Shown piece by piece: positions 41,750 to 49,617 of a stretch of DNA of 64,000 nucleotides; the first letter of the stretch is position 1, and each line of letters begins with the position of its first letter. The translations under genes were made by a program, and so were the position numbers. The notes under the pieces are model-generated. The model had not been told where the DNA came from and ran no database searches. It saw nothing but the letters and a program-made list of their open reading frames with translations. This stretch comes from DATARH01 sp036489765 (lineage in GTDB: Bacteria > Pseudomonadota > Alphaproteobacteria > ATCC43930 > CGMCC-115725): positions 32,966 through 96,965 of the forward strand of contig DASXFE010000087.1 in NCBI GenBank assembly GCA_036489765.1, written 5' to 3'.

Positions 41750-42148
41750 TTAGTGCGTCGGGCTCGGCCGCGGGCCGGGCAACGGAGCGCTGGCCGGCGG
41801 CGGCATCGGGGCCGGCATCGGCGGCGGAGAGGAAGAGGCCGGCGGTGCGGTGTCGGCGGCCGGGGCGGCATGGTGCATGTGGTGCACGACATGGTGGTGC
41901 ACCACATGATGATGCACGACATGGTGGCGCGCGACACGGTGGTGCACGTAGTGCCGGTGCCGATAGTGGTGAACCACGTGCGCCGGCGGCGGTGGCGGCG
42001 AGCTCGGCACCACGTAGGGCTCGGCAGGCGGCGGCGGCGCCGGGGTCATCATCGGCGCAGGCTGCGGCGGCGGTTGCGGCGGGGTATGCGAGCAGGCGGC
42101 CAACGCCACCAACGCGCCGATAGCTAAGACCGGGCTGGCAATCTTCAC
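41750..42148 (-). CDS. Histidine-rich lipoprotein
   Basis: A 132-residue lipoprotein with a GTG start. The signal peptide ends in LAAC (Cys19). After a proline-rich segment, about residues 58-95 are extremely rich in His, with repeating HHxVVHH blocks (HHHVVHHHVVHHMHH among them), and the C-terminal third is again Pro/Ser-rich. A His tract of this kind could bind Ni, Zn, Co or Cu in the periplasm, as a store or buffer; no family is recognised. The GTG is chosen because the signal peptide begins there and GGAG precedes it. Confidence 0.7.
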   Translation of the reverse strand: MKIASPVLAIGALVALAACSHTPPQPPPQPAPMMTPAPPPPAEPYVVPSSPPPPPAHVVHHYRHRHYVHHRVARHHVVHHHVVHHHVVHHMHHAAPAADTAPPASSSPPPMPAPMPPPASAPLPGPRPSPTH

Positions 42149-42340
42149 CGGATGGACTCCCCAAAAGCTGAGCTTGGAACTGGATAGGCCCTCGACATAG
42201 CATTTCCCTTGGGGTCGCAGAAGTGCCCAAACTGTGAAGCGACAGGTTTTAATGCGCCGACAGGGACTTGCCGGCCGCATCTCGCCTCGTTGGATGGGTC
42301 GGGAATGGCCGGGGTCGCGAATCGCGTTGGAAGCACCTCG

Positions 42341-43243
42341 TCAGTGCCGCATGCGGTATCGCGCTGCGGTTGTCGAAGGGCCGTCGGAGGCGACGATTCC
42401 GCGCTCGATCAGGTCCTGCAGGTGCGCCAGAACCGAGCGGCCGGCGGCGTGGTGGAGCTTTGGGTCGAGGCCGACGTAAAGCCGCGCCACCATCTCGTCC
42501 ACGGCGCCCACCCCGTCCTTGAGGCAGGCGATGACCCCGGCTTCGCGCTCGCGGCGATGCGCGATAAAGGCGCGCACGTGCCGCTTCGGCTCGGTGATCG
42601 CCGGGCCGTGCGTCGGCCAATAGAGCGCGTCGCTGCGCTCGAGCAATTTGTCGAGCGAGGCCATGTAGTCCGCCATGTTGCCGTCGGGCGGGGCGATGAC
42701 GCTGGTCGACCACCCCATGACATGGTCGCCGCTGAACAGGATGCCTTGCTCGGGGAGCGCAAAGCACAGGTGGTTCGAGGTGTGGCCGGGCGTGTGCACC
42801 GCCTCGAACCGCCAGCCGTCGCCCTCGATGACGTCGCCGTCCTTGACGACGATGTCGGGCGCGAAATCCCAGTCGCCGCCCGCTTCCGGCCCAATCTCGC
42901 CGCGCCGTCCGCCGGCATGCGGGCCAAAGCCGTAAGTCGGAGCAGTGACCGCCTTCTTGAACGGCGCCGCCGCGGGGGAGTGGTCGTTGTGCGTGTGGGT
43001 GACGAGGATATGCGTCACCGTCTCGCCGTCGAGGCTTTCGGTCAGCGCGGCAACGTGCGCCTCGTCGAGCGGCCCGGGGTCGATCACCGCGACCTTGCCG
43101 TTGCCGACGACATAGGTGCCGGTGCCGCGGAATGTGAATGGCCCGGGGTTTCGCGCCACGATTCGCCTGAGCCCGGGCGCGATCGTCTCGAGCTGTCCGT
43201 ATTCGAAAGTGATGTCGCGGCGGTACGGGATATCGGCGGCCAT
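42341..43243 (-). CDS. MBL-fold metallo-hydrolase (LACTB2-like)
   Basis: A 300-residue metallo-beta-lactamase-fold hydrolase. The first metal motif HTHNDH is at about residues 83-88, then VHTPGHTSNHLCF and LFSGDHVMGWSTSV, and a C-terminal helical winged segment (RLYVGLDPKLHHAAGRSVLAHLQDL) typical of LACTB2-type proteins. Those include endoribonucleases and CoA-thioester or lactone hydrolases, so activity is open. ATG at 43243 is preferred to GTG at 43249 on spacing to AAGGAA. The divergent small protein gene starts 50 bases away. Confidence 0.87.
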   Translation of the reverse strand: MAADIPYRRDITFEYGQLETIAPGLRRIVARNPGPFTFRGTGTYVVGNGKVAVIDPGPLDEAHVAALTESLDGETVTHILVTHTHNDHSPAAAPFKKAVTAPTYGFGPHAGGRRGEIGPEAGGDWDFAPDIVVKDGDVIEGDGWRFEAVHTPGHTSNHLCFALPEQGILFSGDHVMGWSTSVIAPPDGNMADYMASLDKLLERSDALYWPTHGPAITEPKRHVRAFIAHRREREAGVIACLKDGVGAVDEMVARLYVGLDPKLHHAAGRSVLAHLQDLIERGIVASDGPSTTAARYRMRH

Positions 43244-43292
43244 TCGCACTGTTCCTTGCTAGATTGCCGTATCGTAGCAGAAGGGGCCGGCG

Positions 43293-43523
43293 ATGAAGAT
43301 CTCGTTCGATGTCGACTGCACGCCCGAGGAATTGCGTGAGTTTTTCGGCCTTCCCGACGTGAAGCCGATGCAGGAGGCGCTGTTGAAGGAGGTCGAGGCC
43401 AAGGTGCGCGCGGGGATCGCCGCGCTCGACCCCGAGGCGATGCTGAAGACGTGGCTGCCGGCGGGGATGGAGGGTTTCCAGCGGCTGCAGGAGATGTTCT
43501 TCGGGATGACGGGGAAGAAATGA
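43293..43523 (+). CDS. Small conserved protein, DUF6489-like
   Basis: A 76-residue acidic/amphipathic protein: MKISFDVDCTPEELREFFGL, then PDVKPMQEALLKEVEAKVRA, and a helix ending FFGMTGKK. This matches a small family of alphaproteobacterial proteins that I recall as DUF6489; function unknown. The C-terminal helix could interact with polymers or membranes like phasin-type proteins, but that is only resemblance. Its stop overlaps the GNAT start (ATGA), so both are translated together. Confidence 0.7.
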   Translation: MKISFDVDCTPEELREFFGLPDVKPMQEALLKEVEAKVRAGIAALDPEAMLKTWLPAGMEGFQRLQEMFFGMTGKK

Positions 43524-44080
43524 CCCTAGCGGTGCGTACGCCGCGCCTGCTGCTGCGGCAATGGCGCGACGAGGATGCCGAGCCGTTTGCCGCGATGTCG
43601 GCAGATCCCGAGGTCACGGCGCTGCTGCTCGGCCCGTTCGATCGCGCCAAGAGCGACGAATGGGTCGCGCTGGCGCGTGATTTCTGGCGGGCGAACGGTT
43701 ACGGCCAGTGGGTCGTCGAGGTGCCGGGCGAGGCGAAATTCGCCGGGGTGGTCGGGCTCACCCGGATTTTGTGGGAGGCGCCTTTCACCCCGGTCGTGGA
43801 GGCCGCCTGGCGGCTCGCGCGACCGTATTGGGGCCGCGGGATCGCCTTCGAGGCGGCGCGGGCGGCGATCGAAGACGGCTTCTCTCGCCTGAGGCTCGAG
43901 GAGATCGTGGCGATCACGACCCCGCCCAACGAGCGCTCATGGCGGCTGATGGAACGGCTCGGCATGGTCCGCGACACCGCCGGCGACTTCGATCACCCGC
44001 GTGTCCCCGACGGCCATCCGCTGAAGCGGCACGTGCTGTATCGATTGAAGGGGGCGCGGGCATCCCGCCCGCATCCTTGA
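43520..44080 (+). CDS. GNAT-family N-acetyltransferase (RimJ/RimL type)
   Basis: A 186-residue acetyltransferase: TPRLLLRQWRDEDAEPFAAM at the N-terminus, GVVGLTRI, then RLARPYWGRGIAFEAARAAIEDGF (acetyl-CoA pocket) and PPNERSWRLMERLGM. This is the Acetyltransf_3 pattern that modifies protein N-termini or small amines. The last residues (ARASRPHP) and the stop codon come from a palindromic repeat element starting at 44054, so the natural C-terminus has been replaced or extended. Confidence 0.87.
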   Translation: MTLAVRTPRLLLRQWRDEDAEPFAAMSADPEVTALLLGPFDRAKSDEWVALARDFWRANGYGQWVVEVPGEAKFAGVVGLTRILWEAPFTPVVEAAWRLARPYWGRGIAFEAARAAIEDGFSRLRLEEIVAITTPPNERSWRLMERLGMVRDTAGDFDHPRVPDGHPLKRHVLYRLKGARASRPHP

Positions 44081-44108
44081 CGAAAGTTTGCCGGCGGGAC
44101 GCCTGCGC
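44054..44108. repeat. Dispersed palindrome overlapping the GNAT 3' end
   Basis: GCGCGGGCATCCCGCCCGC (44054-44072) is mirrored with about three mismatches by CCGGCGGGACGCCTGCGC (44091-44108). It is the same family as 41631-41683 and 57083-57139, lies between convergent genes, and contributes the last codons of the GNAT gene. Confidence 0.65.
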
Positions 44109-44110
44109 TT

Positions 44111-44953
44111 CTACATCTTCACCGCCTCGAACCTCCGGCTGGGCGACACCAGTTCGCTCTGCATCTCGATCAACGCCAGCTCGTAGCGGCCACGATTTAC
44201 GGTCCCCTCGATCAGCGCATACATCGTGCTGGCCGTTGCCGAGAGCGCGTCGGGGAGCGCTTGGCCGCGCAGCAGGTGGGCGAGGAAAAGGGCCGCGGTG
44301 ACGTCGCCGCAGCCGTTCATCTCGGCCGGCAGGCGCGGGGTCTCGACGATAAAGGCCCCATCGTCGCCAACCGCCAGCATCGCAATGCGATCCTCGGCGG
44401 TGGCAAGGCTCGTCACCATCACGGTCGCGGGGCCGCGGCGGCGCAGTTCCTCGGCGGCGACGAGGGTTTCGGCGAGGTCGGCGATCTTGCGGCCGGTCAG
44501 AAAATCGAGCTCGAACAGGTTGGGCGTCAGGATGTCGGCGCGGGGCACCGCAATATCGCGAAAGAACTCGGCGATGCCGGGCCGCACGTAGGAGCCGGTG
44601 TCGGTATCGCCGATGACCGGATCGCAGCAGAAGACGGCGGCCGGGTTCGCTCCCTTCACCCGGGCGACGATGTCGAGCAGCACGCACCCCGTTTCGGCGG
44701 CGCCGAGATACCCGCTCAGGACCGCGTCGCAATCCCTGAGCACGCCGAGTTCGGCGATGCCCTCGAACAATGTCCCGACCGTGTCGGCGGGCACGACCGC
44801 GCCGGTCCATTTGCCGTGACCGGTGTGGTTCGAAAAGACGACCGTGTCGAGCGACCACACCTCGCAGCCGAGACGCTGCAGCGGAAAATTCGCCGCGGCA
44901 TTGCCGACATGCCCGTACGCGACGCGCGATTGTACGGACAGGACGGTCGGCAT
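44111..44953 (-). CDS. pdxY: Pyridoxal kinase PdxY
   Basis: A 280-residue ribokinase-fold enzyme: MPTVLSVQSRVAYGHVGNAA at the start (pyridoxal pocket), VFSNHTGHGKWTG, CDPVIGDTDTGSYV (ATP and magnesium region), LTPNLFELDFLTG and NGCGDVTAALFLAHLL with the catalytic Asp. It phosphorylates pyridoxal in B6 salvage. The start shares a base with the stop of the upstream membrane-protein gene (TGATG), so the two are translationally coupled. Two PLP-dependent aminotransferases are encoded about 3 kb away, without direct linkage. Confidence 0.92.
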   Translation of the reverse strand: MPTVLSVQSRVAYGHVGNAAANFPLQRLGCEVWSLDTVVFSNHTGHGKWTGAVVPADTVGTLFEGIAELGVLRDCDAVLSGYLGAAETGCVLLDIVARVKGANPAAVFCCDPVIGDTDTGSYVRPGIAEFFRDIAVPRADILTPNLFELDFLTGRKIADLAETLVAAEELRRRGPATVMVTSLATAEDRIAMLAVGDDGAFIVETPRLPAEMNGCGDVTAALFLAHLLRGQALPDALSATASTMYALIEGTVNRGRYELALIEMQSELVSPSRRFEAVKM

Positions 44954-45384
44954 CAGCTGTGGCGGTCTAGCCGGTCGAAGACGCGCTTCAGGCTCATGAA
45001 CACGACGAGGCCGCTGGCGCAGAACAGCCCGATCCCGCCGTCGTGAAGGCTCCCCGACCCCCACGCCGCCGCGAGGAACAGGCCGGCGAGCCCGATCACC
45101 ACGAAAAGCGGGATGACGATCACGAGGTTGCCCATCGTGTCGACAAACAGCGATCCCCACCAATTCGTCTCGCCGCCGTCGAACCGCGATTTCACTCGCT
45201 GCAATGCGAGGGCGAGGGCGCAGACGAACAGGATGAGCCCGCTCGTACCGTCGCCCGGGCCGGCGTCGTTGCTGGCGAACCACGCGCCGAGCACCGCCAG
45301 CAGGGCGAGCACGGCAATCTGTGCCCAGAACCCGATCCATTCGCCCATGCCGGGCTCTTCGTCCCTCTCGGCCGTCGTCATCAT
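44953..45384 (-). CDS. Multi-pass membrane protein coupled to pdxY
   Basis: A 143-residue protein with an acidic N-terminus and four hydrophobic helices (about residues 17-37, 50-62, 85-105 and 115-132). No family is recognised. Its stop overlaps the pdxY start by one base, which makes joint translation almost certain; a transport role for B6 vitamers is a possible but unsupported guess. A second in-frame ATG lies at residue 2. Confidence 0.65.
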   Translation of the reverse strand: MMTTAERDEEPGMGEWIGFWAQIAVLALLAVLGAWFASNDAGPGDGTSGLILFVCALALALQRVKSRFDGGETNWWGSLFVDTMGNLVIVIPLFVVIGLAGLFLAAAWGSGSLHDGGIGLFCASGLVVFMSLKRVFDRLDRHS

Positions 45385-45452
45385 CTCGCGCCGCTCCTCT
45401 TTGCCGGCAAACGAAATTATAACGCTCGCAGTTGCATTGCCGAGGACTTCCG

Positions 45453-46301
45453 ATGCCCGCGACCCTACGGCCCCGCCGCAGCGTCCTGTTCATGCCCGGC
45501 GCCAACGCCCGCGCCCTGGCCAAATCGCGCGAGCTGCCGGCTGACGGCCTGATTTTCGACCTCGAGGACGCCGTCGCCCCGGACGCGAAGGAGGCGGCGC
45601 GGTCGGTGGTCGCCGCGGCGGTCGGCGAGGGTGGTTACGGGCGGCGCGAACTGGTGCTGCGCGTCAACCCGCTCGACAGCGCCTGGGGCGCCGACGATCT
45701 GGCGGCCGCGGCCGGGATGGCGGTCGACGCCGTGCTGCTGCCCAAGGTCGAGAACGCCGCGCGTGTCGCGGGGGCCGCCGCGCGGCTGCCGGAGCGGATC
45801 GCCATCTGGTGCATGATCGAGACTCCGCTCGGCATCCTCAATGCGCGCGAGATCGCCAGCGCTCCGGGCGTCGCCTCGCTGGTCATGGGCACGTCCGACC
45901 TGACCGCGGATCTGCACGCGCAGGTCACGCCGGATCGTGCACCGCTGGTCCCGGCTCTGGGGTTGGCGTTGCTGGCGGCCCGCGCTCACGGCCTCGCCGC
46001 CCTCGACGGCGTCCATCTCGACCTCGCCGACGAGGCGGGCCTTGCGGCGCTATGCCGGCAGGGGCGATCGATGGGCTTCGACGGCAAAACCTTGATCCAC
46101 CCAAAGCAAATTGCCGCCGCGAATGACGCCTTCGCGCCGTCGGACGAGGAAGTCGCCCAAGCCCGCAAGATCATCGCCGCTCACCGCGAGGCGATCGCGG
46201 CGGGGAAGGGGATCGTCGTCGTCGATGGAAGGCTGGTGGAAAACCTCCACGTCGCCGCCGCGGAGCGCACCCTCGCCTTGGCAGAGGCGATCGCGGAGTG
46301 A
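45453..46301 (+). CDS. CoA ester lyase of the CitE/HpcH family
   Basis: A 282-residue TIM-barrel lyase: RRSVLFMPGANARALAKSRE, LIFDLEDAVAPDAKEAAR (metal and CoA site), LLPKVENAARV, CMIETPLGILNAREIA (Glu metal ligand), and MGFDGKTLIHPKQI. Members cleave citramalyl-CoA, malyl-CoA, beta-methylmalyl-CoA or citryl-CoA. No other citrate-lyase subunits are nearby, so a stand-alone malyl/citramalyl-CoA lyase is more likely. The ATG at 45453 follows GAGGAC. Confidence 0.87.
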   Translation: MPATLRPRRSVLFMPGANARALAKSRELPADGLIFDLEDAVAPDAKEAARSVVAAAVGEGGYGRRELVLRVNPLDSAWGADDLAAAAGMAVDAVLLPKVENAARVAGAAARLPERIAIWCMIETPLGILNAREIASAPGVASLVMGTSDLTADLHAQVTPDRAPLVPALGLALLAARAHGLAALDGVHLDLADEAGLAALCRQGRSMGFDGKTLIHPKQIAAANDAFAPSDEEVAQARKIIAAHREAIAAGKGIVVVDGRLVENLHVAAAERTLALAEAIAE

Positions 46302-46310
46302 AGACCAAGG

Positions 46311-46344
46311 CTTCCCCTCGCCCGCAATTGCGGGCGAGGGGAAG
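46311..46344. terminator. Perfect 34-base palindrome between convergent genes
   Basis: CTTCCCCTCGCCCGCAA (46311-46327) is followed immediately by its exact reverse complement TTGCGGGCGAGGGGAAG (46328-46344). It begins 9 bases after the CitE-like stop and ends 13 bases before the propeller-gene stop, so it can terminate both. It belongs to the CCCTC...GAGGG element family. Confidence 0.75.
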
Positions 46345-46357
46345 TTGACGCCGCGAC

Positions 46358-47419
46358 TTACCCCGCGGCGACGCAGTAGCAGTCGCGGACGCCTTCGGGG
46401 AGGCGGCTTTCGGTCCAGCTCTTGCCGCCGTCGGTGGTGCCGAACATCTGGCCGACGCGCGACACGGCGTAGACCTGGTTCGGGTCGGTCGGATGGACGA
46501 TGACGCCCATCATCGTCGCGTCGGCCTTGATGCCGTGGTCGAAGCGGGTCCAGGTCTTGCCGACATCGGTGCTCTTGTAGACCGAGCCGTCGGTCGAGCG
46601 CGCGGCCGGGCTCAGTGCCGCGTAGAGCGTCTTCGCGTCATGCGGCGAGGTGCGGATGTCGCGCCCGTAGGTCAGCGGCGAAAAGCGGCCGATCTCCATG
46701 TCGGACCACGTGTCGCCGTGGTTGTCGCTGCGGAAGAGCCCCATGCGGTTGGCGAGGAACACGGTCCCCGGCGCCGCCGCGCTGCAGGCGAGCGCATGGC
46801 CGTCGAGCATGCCCTCGATCTCGGTCTGGCTGCCGATCCGGCTGCGGTATTTCGCATCCGCCTCGCAGAAGCGAATGAGGTCGGCCGTGCAGTCCTGCCA
46901 GCTCTCGCCGGCGTCGCGGCTGCGCATCGTGCCGTTGGCCTCGAGCGTCGCATAGACGTCGTCCGGCGAGTTCGGGTCGACATCGAGCCGCATGACCCGG
47001 CACGCGAACGCCATGATGACGCGGTCGGGCAGGGCCGGATCGGCCAGCTTCTTCCAGTTGTCGCCGCCGTCGTCGCTGCGATAGACGCCGACCGGGGTCG
47101 CGCCCGCGTAGAGCCGCTTATGATCCTTGGGGTGAACGAGGATCGACCAGATGTCGGGGTCGCCGCCCGGCACCTTCAGATGCTCGAACGTATTGCCGCG
47201 ATTGTGGCTGCGATACATGCCCTTGGTGCTGCCGACGAGGATCGTGTCGCTGTCGTCGGGATGCACGGTGACCGCATGGACCTCGGCGCCCTCGGGGAGC
47301 GCGAGCTGGTCCCATTTCCCGCTGCCGACTTCCTGACGGAAGACGCCGCCCAGCGTTCCCTTGTGCTCCATGCCGACCGTGGCCGCCACGCCGACATATA
47401 CTTGCGTCTGACCCGCCAT
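46358..47419 (-). CDS. Sialidase/BNR-type beta-propeller protein
   Basis: A 353-residue protein with repeated Asp-box (BNR) motifs S-x-D-x-G-x-(T/S)-W: YRSDDGGDNWKK, RSRDAGESWQD, FRSDNHGDTWSD, YKSTDVGKTWTR and GTTDGGKSWTES. It folds as a six- or seven-bladed propeller like sialidases and photosystem assembly factors, but no sialidase FRIP motif is seen. It has no signal peptide, so it is probably cytoplasmic. ATG at 47419 follows GAGGGAGGG. Function unknown. Confidence 0.78.
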   Translation of the reverse strand: MAGQTQVYVGVAATVGMEHKGTLGGVFRQEVGSGKWDQLALPEGAEVHAVTVHPDDSDTILVGSTKGMYRSHNRGNTFEHLKVPGGDPDIWSILVHPKDHKRLYAGATPVGVYRSDDGGDNWKKLADPALPDRVIMAFACRVMRLDVDPNSPDDVYATLEANGTMRSRDAGESWQDCTADLIRFCEADAKYRSRIGSQTEIEGMLDGHALACSAAAPGTVFLANRMGLFRSDNHGDTWSDMEIGRFSPLTYGRDIRTSPHDAKTLYAALSPAARSTDGSVYKSTDVGKTWTRFDHGIKADATMMGVIVHPTDPNQVYAVSRVGQMFGTTDGGKSWTESRLPEGVRDCYCVAAG

Positions 47420-47651
47420 CGCTCCCTCCCTCGGGTGAATTCCTGCCGCGATCATAGCGCGCGCGCGGCCGTTGTCACAAAACTTCGGGGGTGCGGGATT
47501 ATCGTAGGCGAATGCGGATCGGCCGCGATGCCCGAGCAAAAGTGTCGCGCTGCCGGATCACTCGCCGAAGTCAAGTGTTGCAGGGTTAGAGGCAGGCGGC
47601 ATTCGCCCCCCGTAACAGGGCTGTCGCCCATCCGCACGGGAGGGGAAAGCC

Positions 47652-48404
47652 ATGAAGATCGTCGTCCTCGGCGGCACCGGTCTGGTCGGATCGAAGACGG
47701 TCGCCATTTTGCGTCAGCAGGGTCATGAGCTCATCGCCGCCTCGCCCAGAAATGGCGTCAACAGCATCACCGGCGAGGGGCTCGGGGAAGCCATGGCCGG
47801 TGCGCAGGTGGCGGTCGACCTCACCAATGCGCCGTCGTTCGAAGACCGGGCGGTCCTCGAATTTTTCGAGACTTCCGGCCGCAACCTTCTAGCGGCGGAA
47901 ACGGCGGCGGGCGTCCGTCACCATGTCGCGCTGTCGATCGTCGCCACCGACCGGACCGACAACGGCTATTTCCGGGCGAAGGCCGCACAGGAAAAGCTGA
48001 TCGCGGCCGCCGGCGTCCCCTACACGATCGTCCGCGCCACGCAGTTCATGGAATTCCTCGGCGGCATCGCCGATTCGAGTGCGGAGGGAAACACCGTCAG
48101 GCTTCCGCCCGTCATGTTCCAGCCGATCGCCGCGGACGACGTCGCTGCAGCCGTCGCCGACACGGCGCTCTCCGCGCCGCGCAACGGCATCGTCGAGATC
48201 GCCGGTCCCGAGCGGGCGCCGTTCGACGAAATCGTCGCCCGTTATCTGAAAGCGACCGGCGACCCACGCGAGGTCAGGCGCGACCCCGGCGCCCGATACT
48301 GGGGCGGCCAGGTCGAGGAGCTTTCGCTCGTGCCGCTGGGCGAGGCGCGCCTCGGCCGCATCGGCCTGGAGGAATGGCTCAGCCACCCGCAGGCACGAGG
48401 CTGA
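47652..48404 (+). CDS. NmrA-like NAD(P)-binding oxidoreductase (atypical SDR)
   Basis: A 250-residue Rossmann protein with G-G-T-G-x-x-G at residues 7-13 (VVLGGTGLVGSKTVAILRQQ). It then has AGAQVAVDLTNAPSFEDRAV, the substrate region YTIVRATQFMEFLGGIADSS and QPIAADDVAAAVADTAL. This is the NmrA/SDR_a5 pattern of NADPH sensors and small oxidoreductases. GGGAGGGGAAAGCC precedes the ATG. The divergent region upstream (47420-47651) holds no other gene and no clear operator. Confidence 0.85.
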   Translation: MKIVVLGGTGLVGSKTVAILRQQGHELIAASPRNGVNSITGEGLGEAMAGAQVAVDLTNAPSFEDRAVLEFFETSGRNLLAAETAAGVRHHVALSIVATDRTDNGYFRAKAAQEKLIAAAGVPYTIVRATQFMEFLGGIADSSAEGNTVRLPPVMFQPIAADDVAAAVADTALSAPRNGIVEIAGPERAPFDEIVARYLKATGDPREVRRDPGARYWGGQVEELSLVPLGEARLGRIGLEEWLSHPQARG

Positions 48405-48534
48405 TCCCGCGCACTCGCCGAGCGCGGAACGTCCGACCTCGCCGCAACCGCCGATCTGCTCTCCGCCCGATTCACGCTGCGGCGCGGCGCAGGGATCGAG
48501 TATGGTGCGCGCCGTTCAGCAAAAGAGGCGGGTG

Positions 48535-49521
48535 ATGCAGAAAAGGCGCAGGATCGGCCGGAACGGGCCGGAGGTGTTGGGGCTGGGGCTGGGATGCATG
48601 TCGCTGTCGGGCGTCTATGGCAAGAGCGATGACGAGGCGGCGATCGGGTTCCTGCACAAGGCGGTCGATCTCGGCGTCGAGTTCTTCGACAGCTCCGACA
48701 TGTACGGCTGGGGCCAGAACGAAAGCTTGCTCGGCCGCGCGTTCCAGGGGATGCGCGACAAGGTCGTCATCGCTTCGAAGTTCGGCCAGACCCAGAACGC
48801 GGGCGGCGCCAACGGTGTCAACGGTCGCCCCGAATACGTGCAGCAGGCCTGCGAGGCGAGCCTCAAGCGGCTCGGCGTCGACACGATCGATATCTATTTC
48901 CAGCACCGGGTCGATCCCGCGGTGCCGGTCGAAGAGACGGTCGGCGCGATGGCGCGGCTGATCGACCAGGGCAAGGTCAAGCATCTGGGGCTCTGCGAGG
49001 CGGCGCCCGAGCGGATCGAGAAGGCGCATGCGACGCACCCGATCGTGGCGGTGCAGAGCGAATACTCGCTGCTCTATCGCGAGGTCGGCGAGGAGACTCG
49101 GGCGGTGACGCGGGATCTCGGCATCTCGTTCGTCGCCTATTCGCCCCTCGGCCGCAGCCTGTTGGCGGGCGTCGTGCCTGATTTCAACAACCTCCAGCCC
49201 GGCGACACGCGGGGCCGGCACCCGCGCTTCGAGGGTGAGAATTTCCAGAAGAACCGCGCCCTCGTTGAACGCGTCGAGGCGATCGCGGCCGACAAGCGCT
49301 GCACGGTGGCGCAGCTCTGCCTCGCCTGGCTGATGGCGCAGGGCGACGACGTGATCCCGATCCCCGGCACCAAGAATGTCGGCCGCCTTGAGGAAAACCT
49401 GGGCGCCGTCGACATCACGCTGACCGCCGAGGAAGCCGCCGAGATCAGCCGCGCCATCCCCCTCGGCGCCGCCGCCGGCACCCGCTATCCCGCCGGCGGG
49501 ATGAAGGGGGTGTTTATCTGA
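48535..49521 (+). CDS. Aldo/keto reductase
   Basis: A 328-residue NADPH-dependent oxidoreductase of the AKR superfamily, AKR13-like. The tetrad is visible: Asp in FFDSSDMYGWG, Tyr in the same motif, Lys in VIASKFG and His in YFQHRVD. The cofactor segment IPIPGTKNVGRLEENLGA is near the C-terminus. ATG at 48535 is preferred (AGAGGCGGGTG upstream) over an in-frame GTG/ATG 33 bases earlier. The substrate is not known. A bidirectional terminator element follows. Confidence 0.9.
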   Translation: MQKRRRIGRNGPEVLGLGLGCMSLSGVYGKSDDEAAIGFLHKAVDLGVEFFDSSDMYGWGQNESLLGRAFQGMRDKVVIASKFGQTQNAGGANGVNGRPEYVQQACEASLKRLGVDTIDIYFQHRVDPAVPVEETVGAMARLIDQGKVKHLGLCEAAPERIEKAHATHPIVAVQSEYSLLYREVGEETRAVTRDLGISFVAYSPLGRSLLAGVVPDFNNLQPGDTRGRHPRFEGENFQKNRALVERVEAIAADKRCTVAQLCLAWLMAQGDDVIPIPGTKNVGRLEENLGAVDITLTAEEAAEISRAIPLGAAAGTRYPAGGMKGVFI

Positions 49522-49540
49522 CGCATCGGCCTTTAGCCGG

Positions 49541-49614
49541 CCCTCACCCGTCTCGCTTGGCGATTCACCCTCTCCCGCAATGCGGGAGAGGGAAGACCCG
49601 AAGGGTGGGTGAGG
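49541..49614. terminator. Palindromic element terminating convergent genes (CCCTCTCCCGCA type)
   Basis: The inner hairpin at 49568-49592 is perfect: CCCTCTCCCGCA, one A, TGCGGGAGAGGG. Outer arms CCTCACCC (49542-49549) and GGGTGAGG (49607-49614) extend it. It lies between the convergent AKR and lactonase genes. Near-identical cores occur at 54379-54403 and, degenerate, at 54490-54513. Confidence 0.7.
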
Positions 49615-49617
49615 AGC

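Noticed and set aside
44111..45523. Extended pdxY frame of 470 residues
   Set aside because: The extra N-terminal part is the coupled membrane-protein gene in another frame; PdxY starts at 44953 with its usual MPTVLSVQS.
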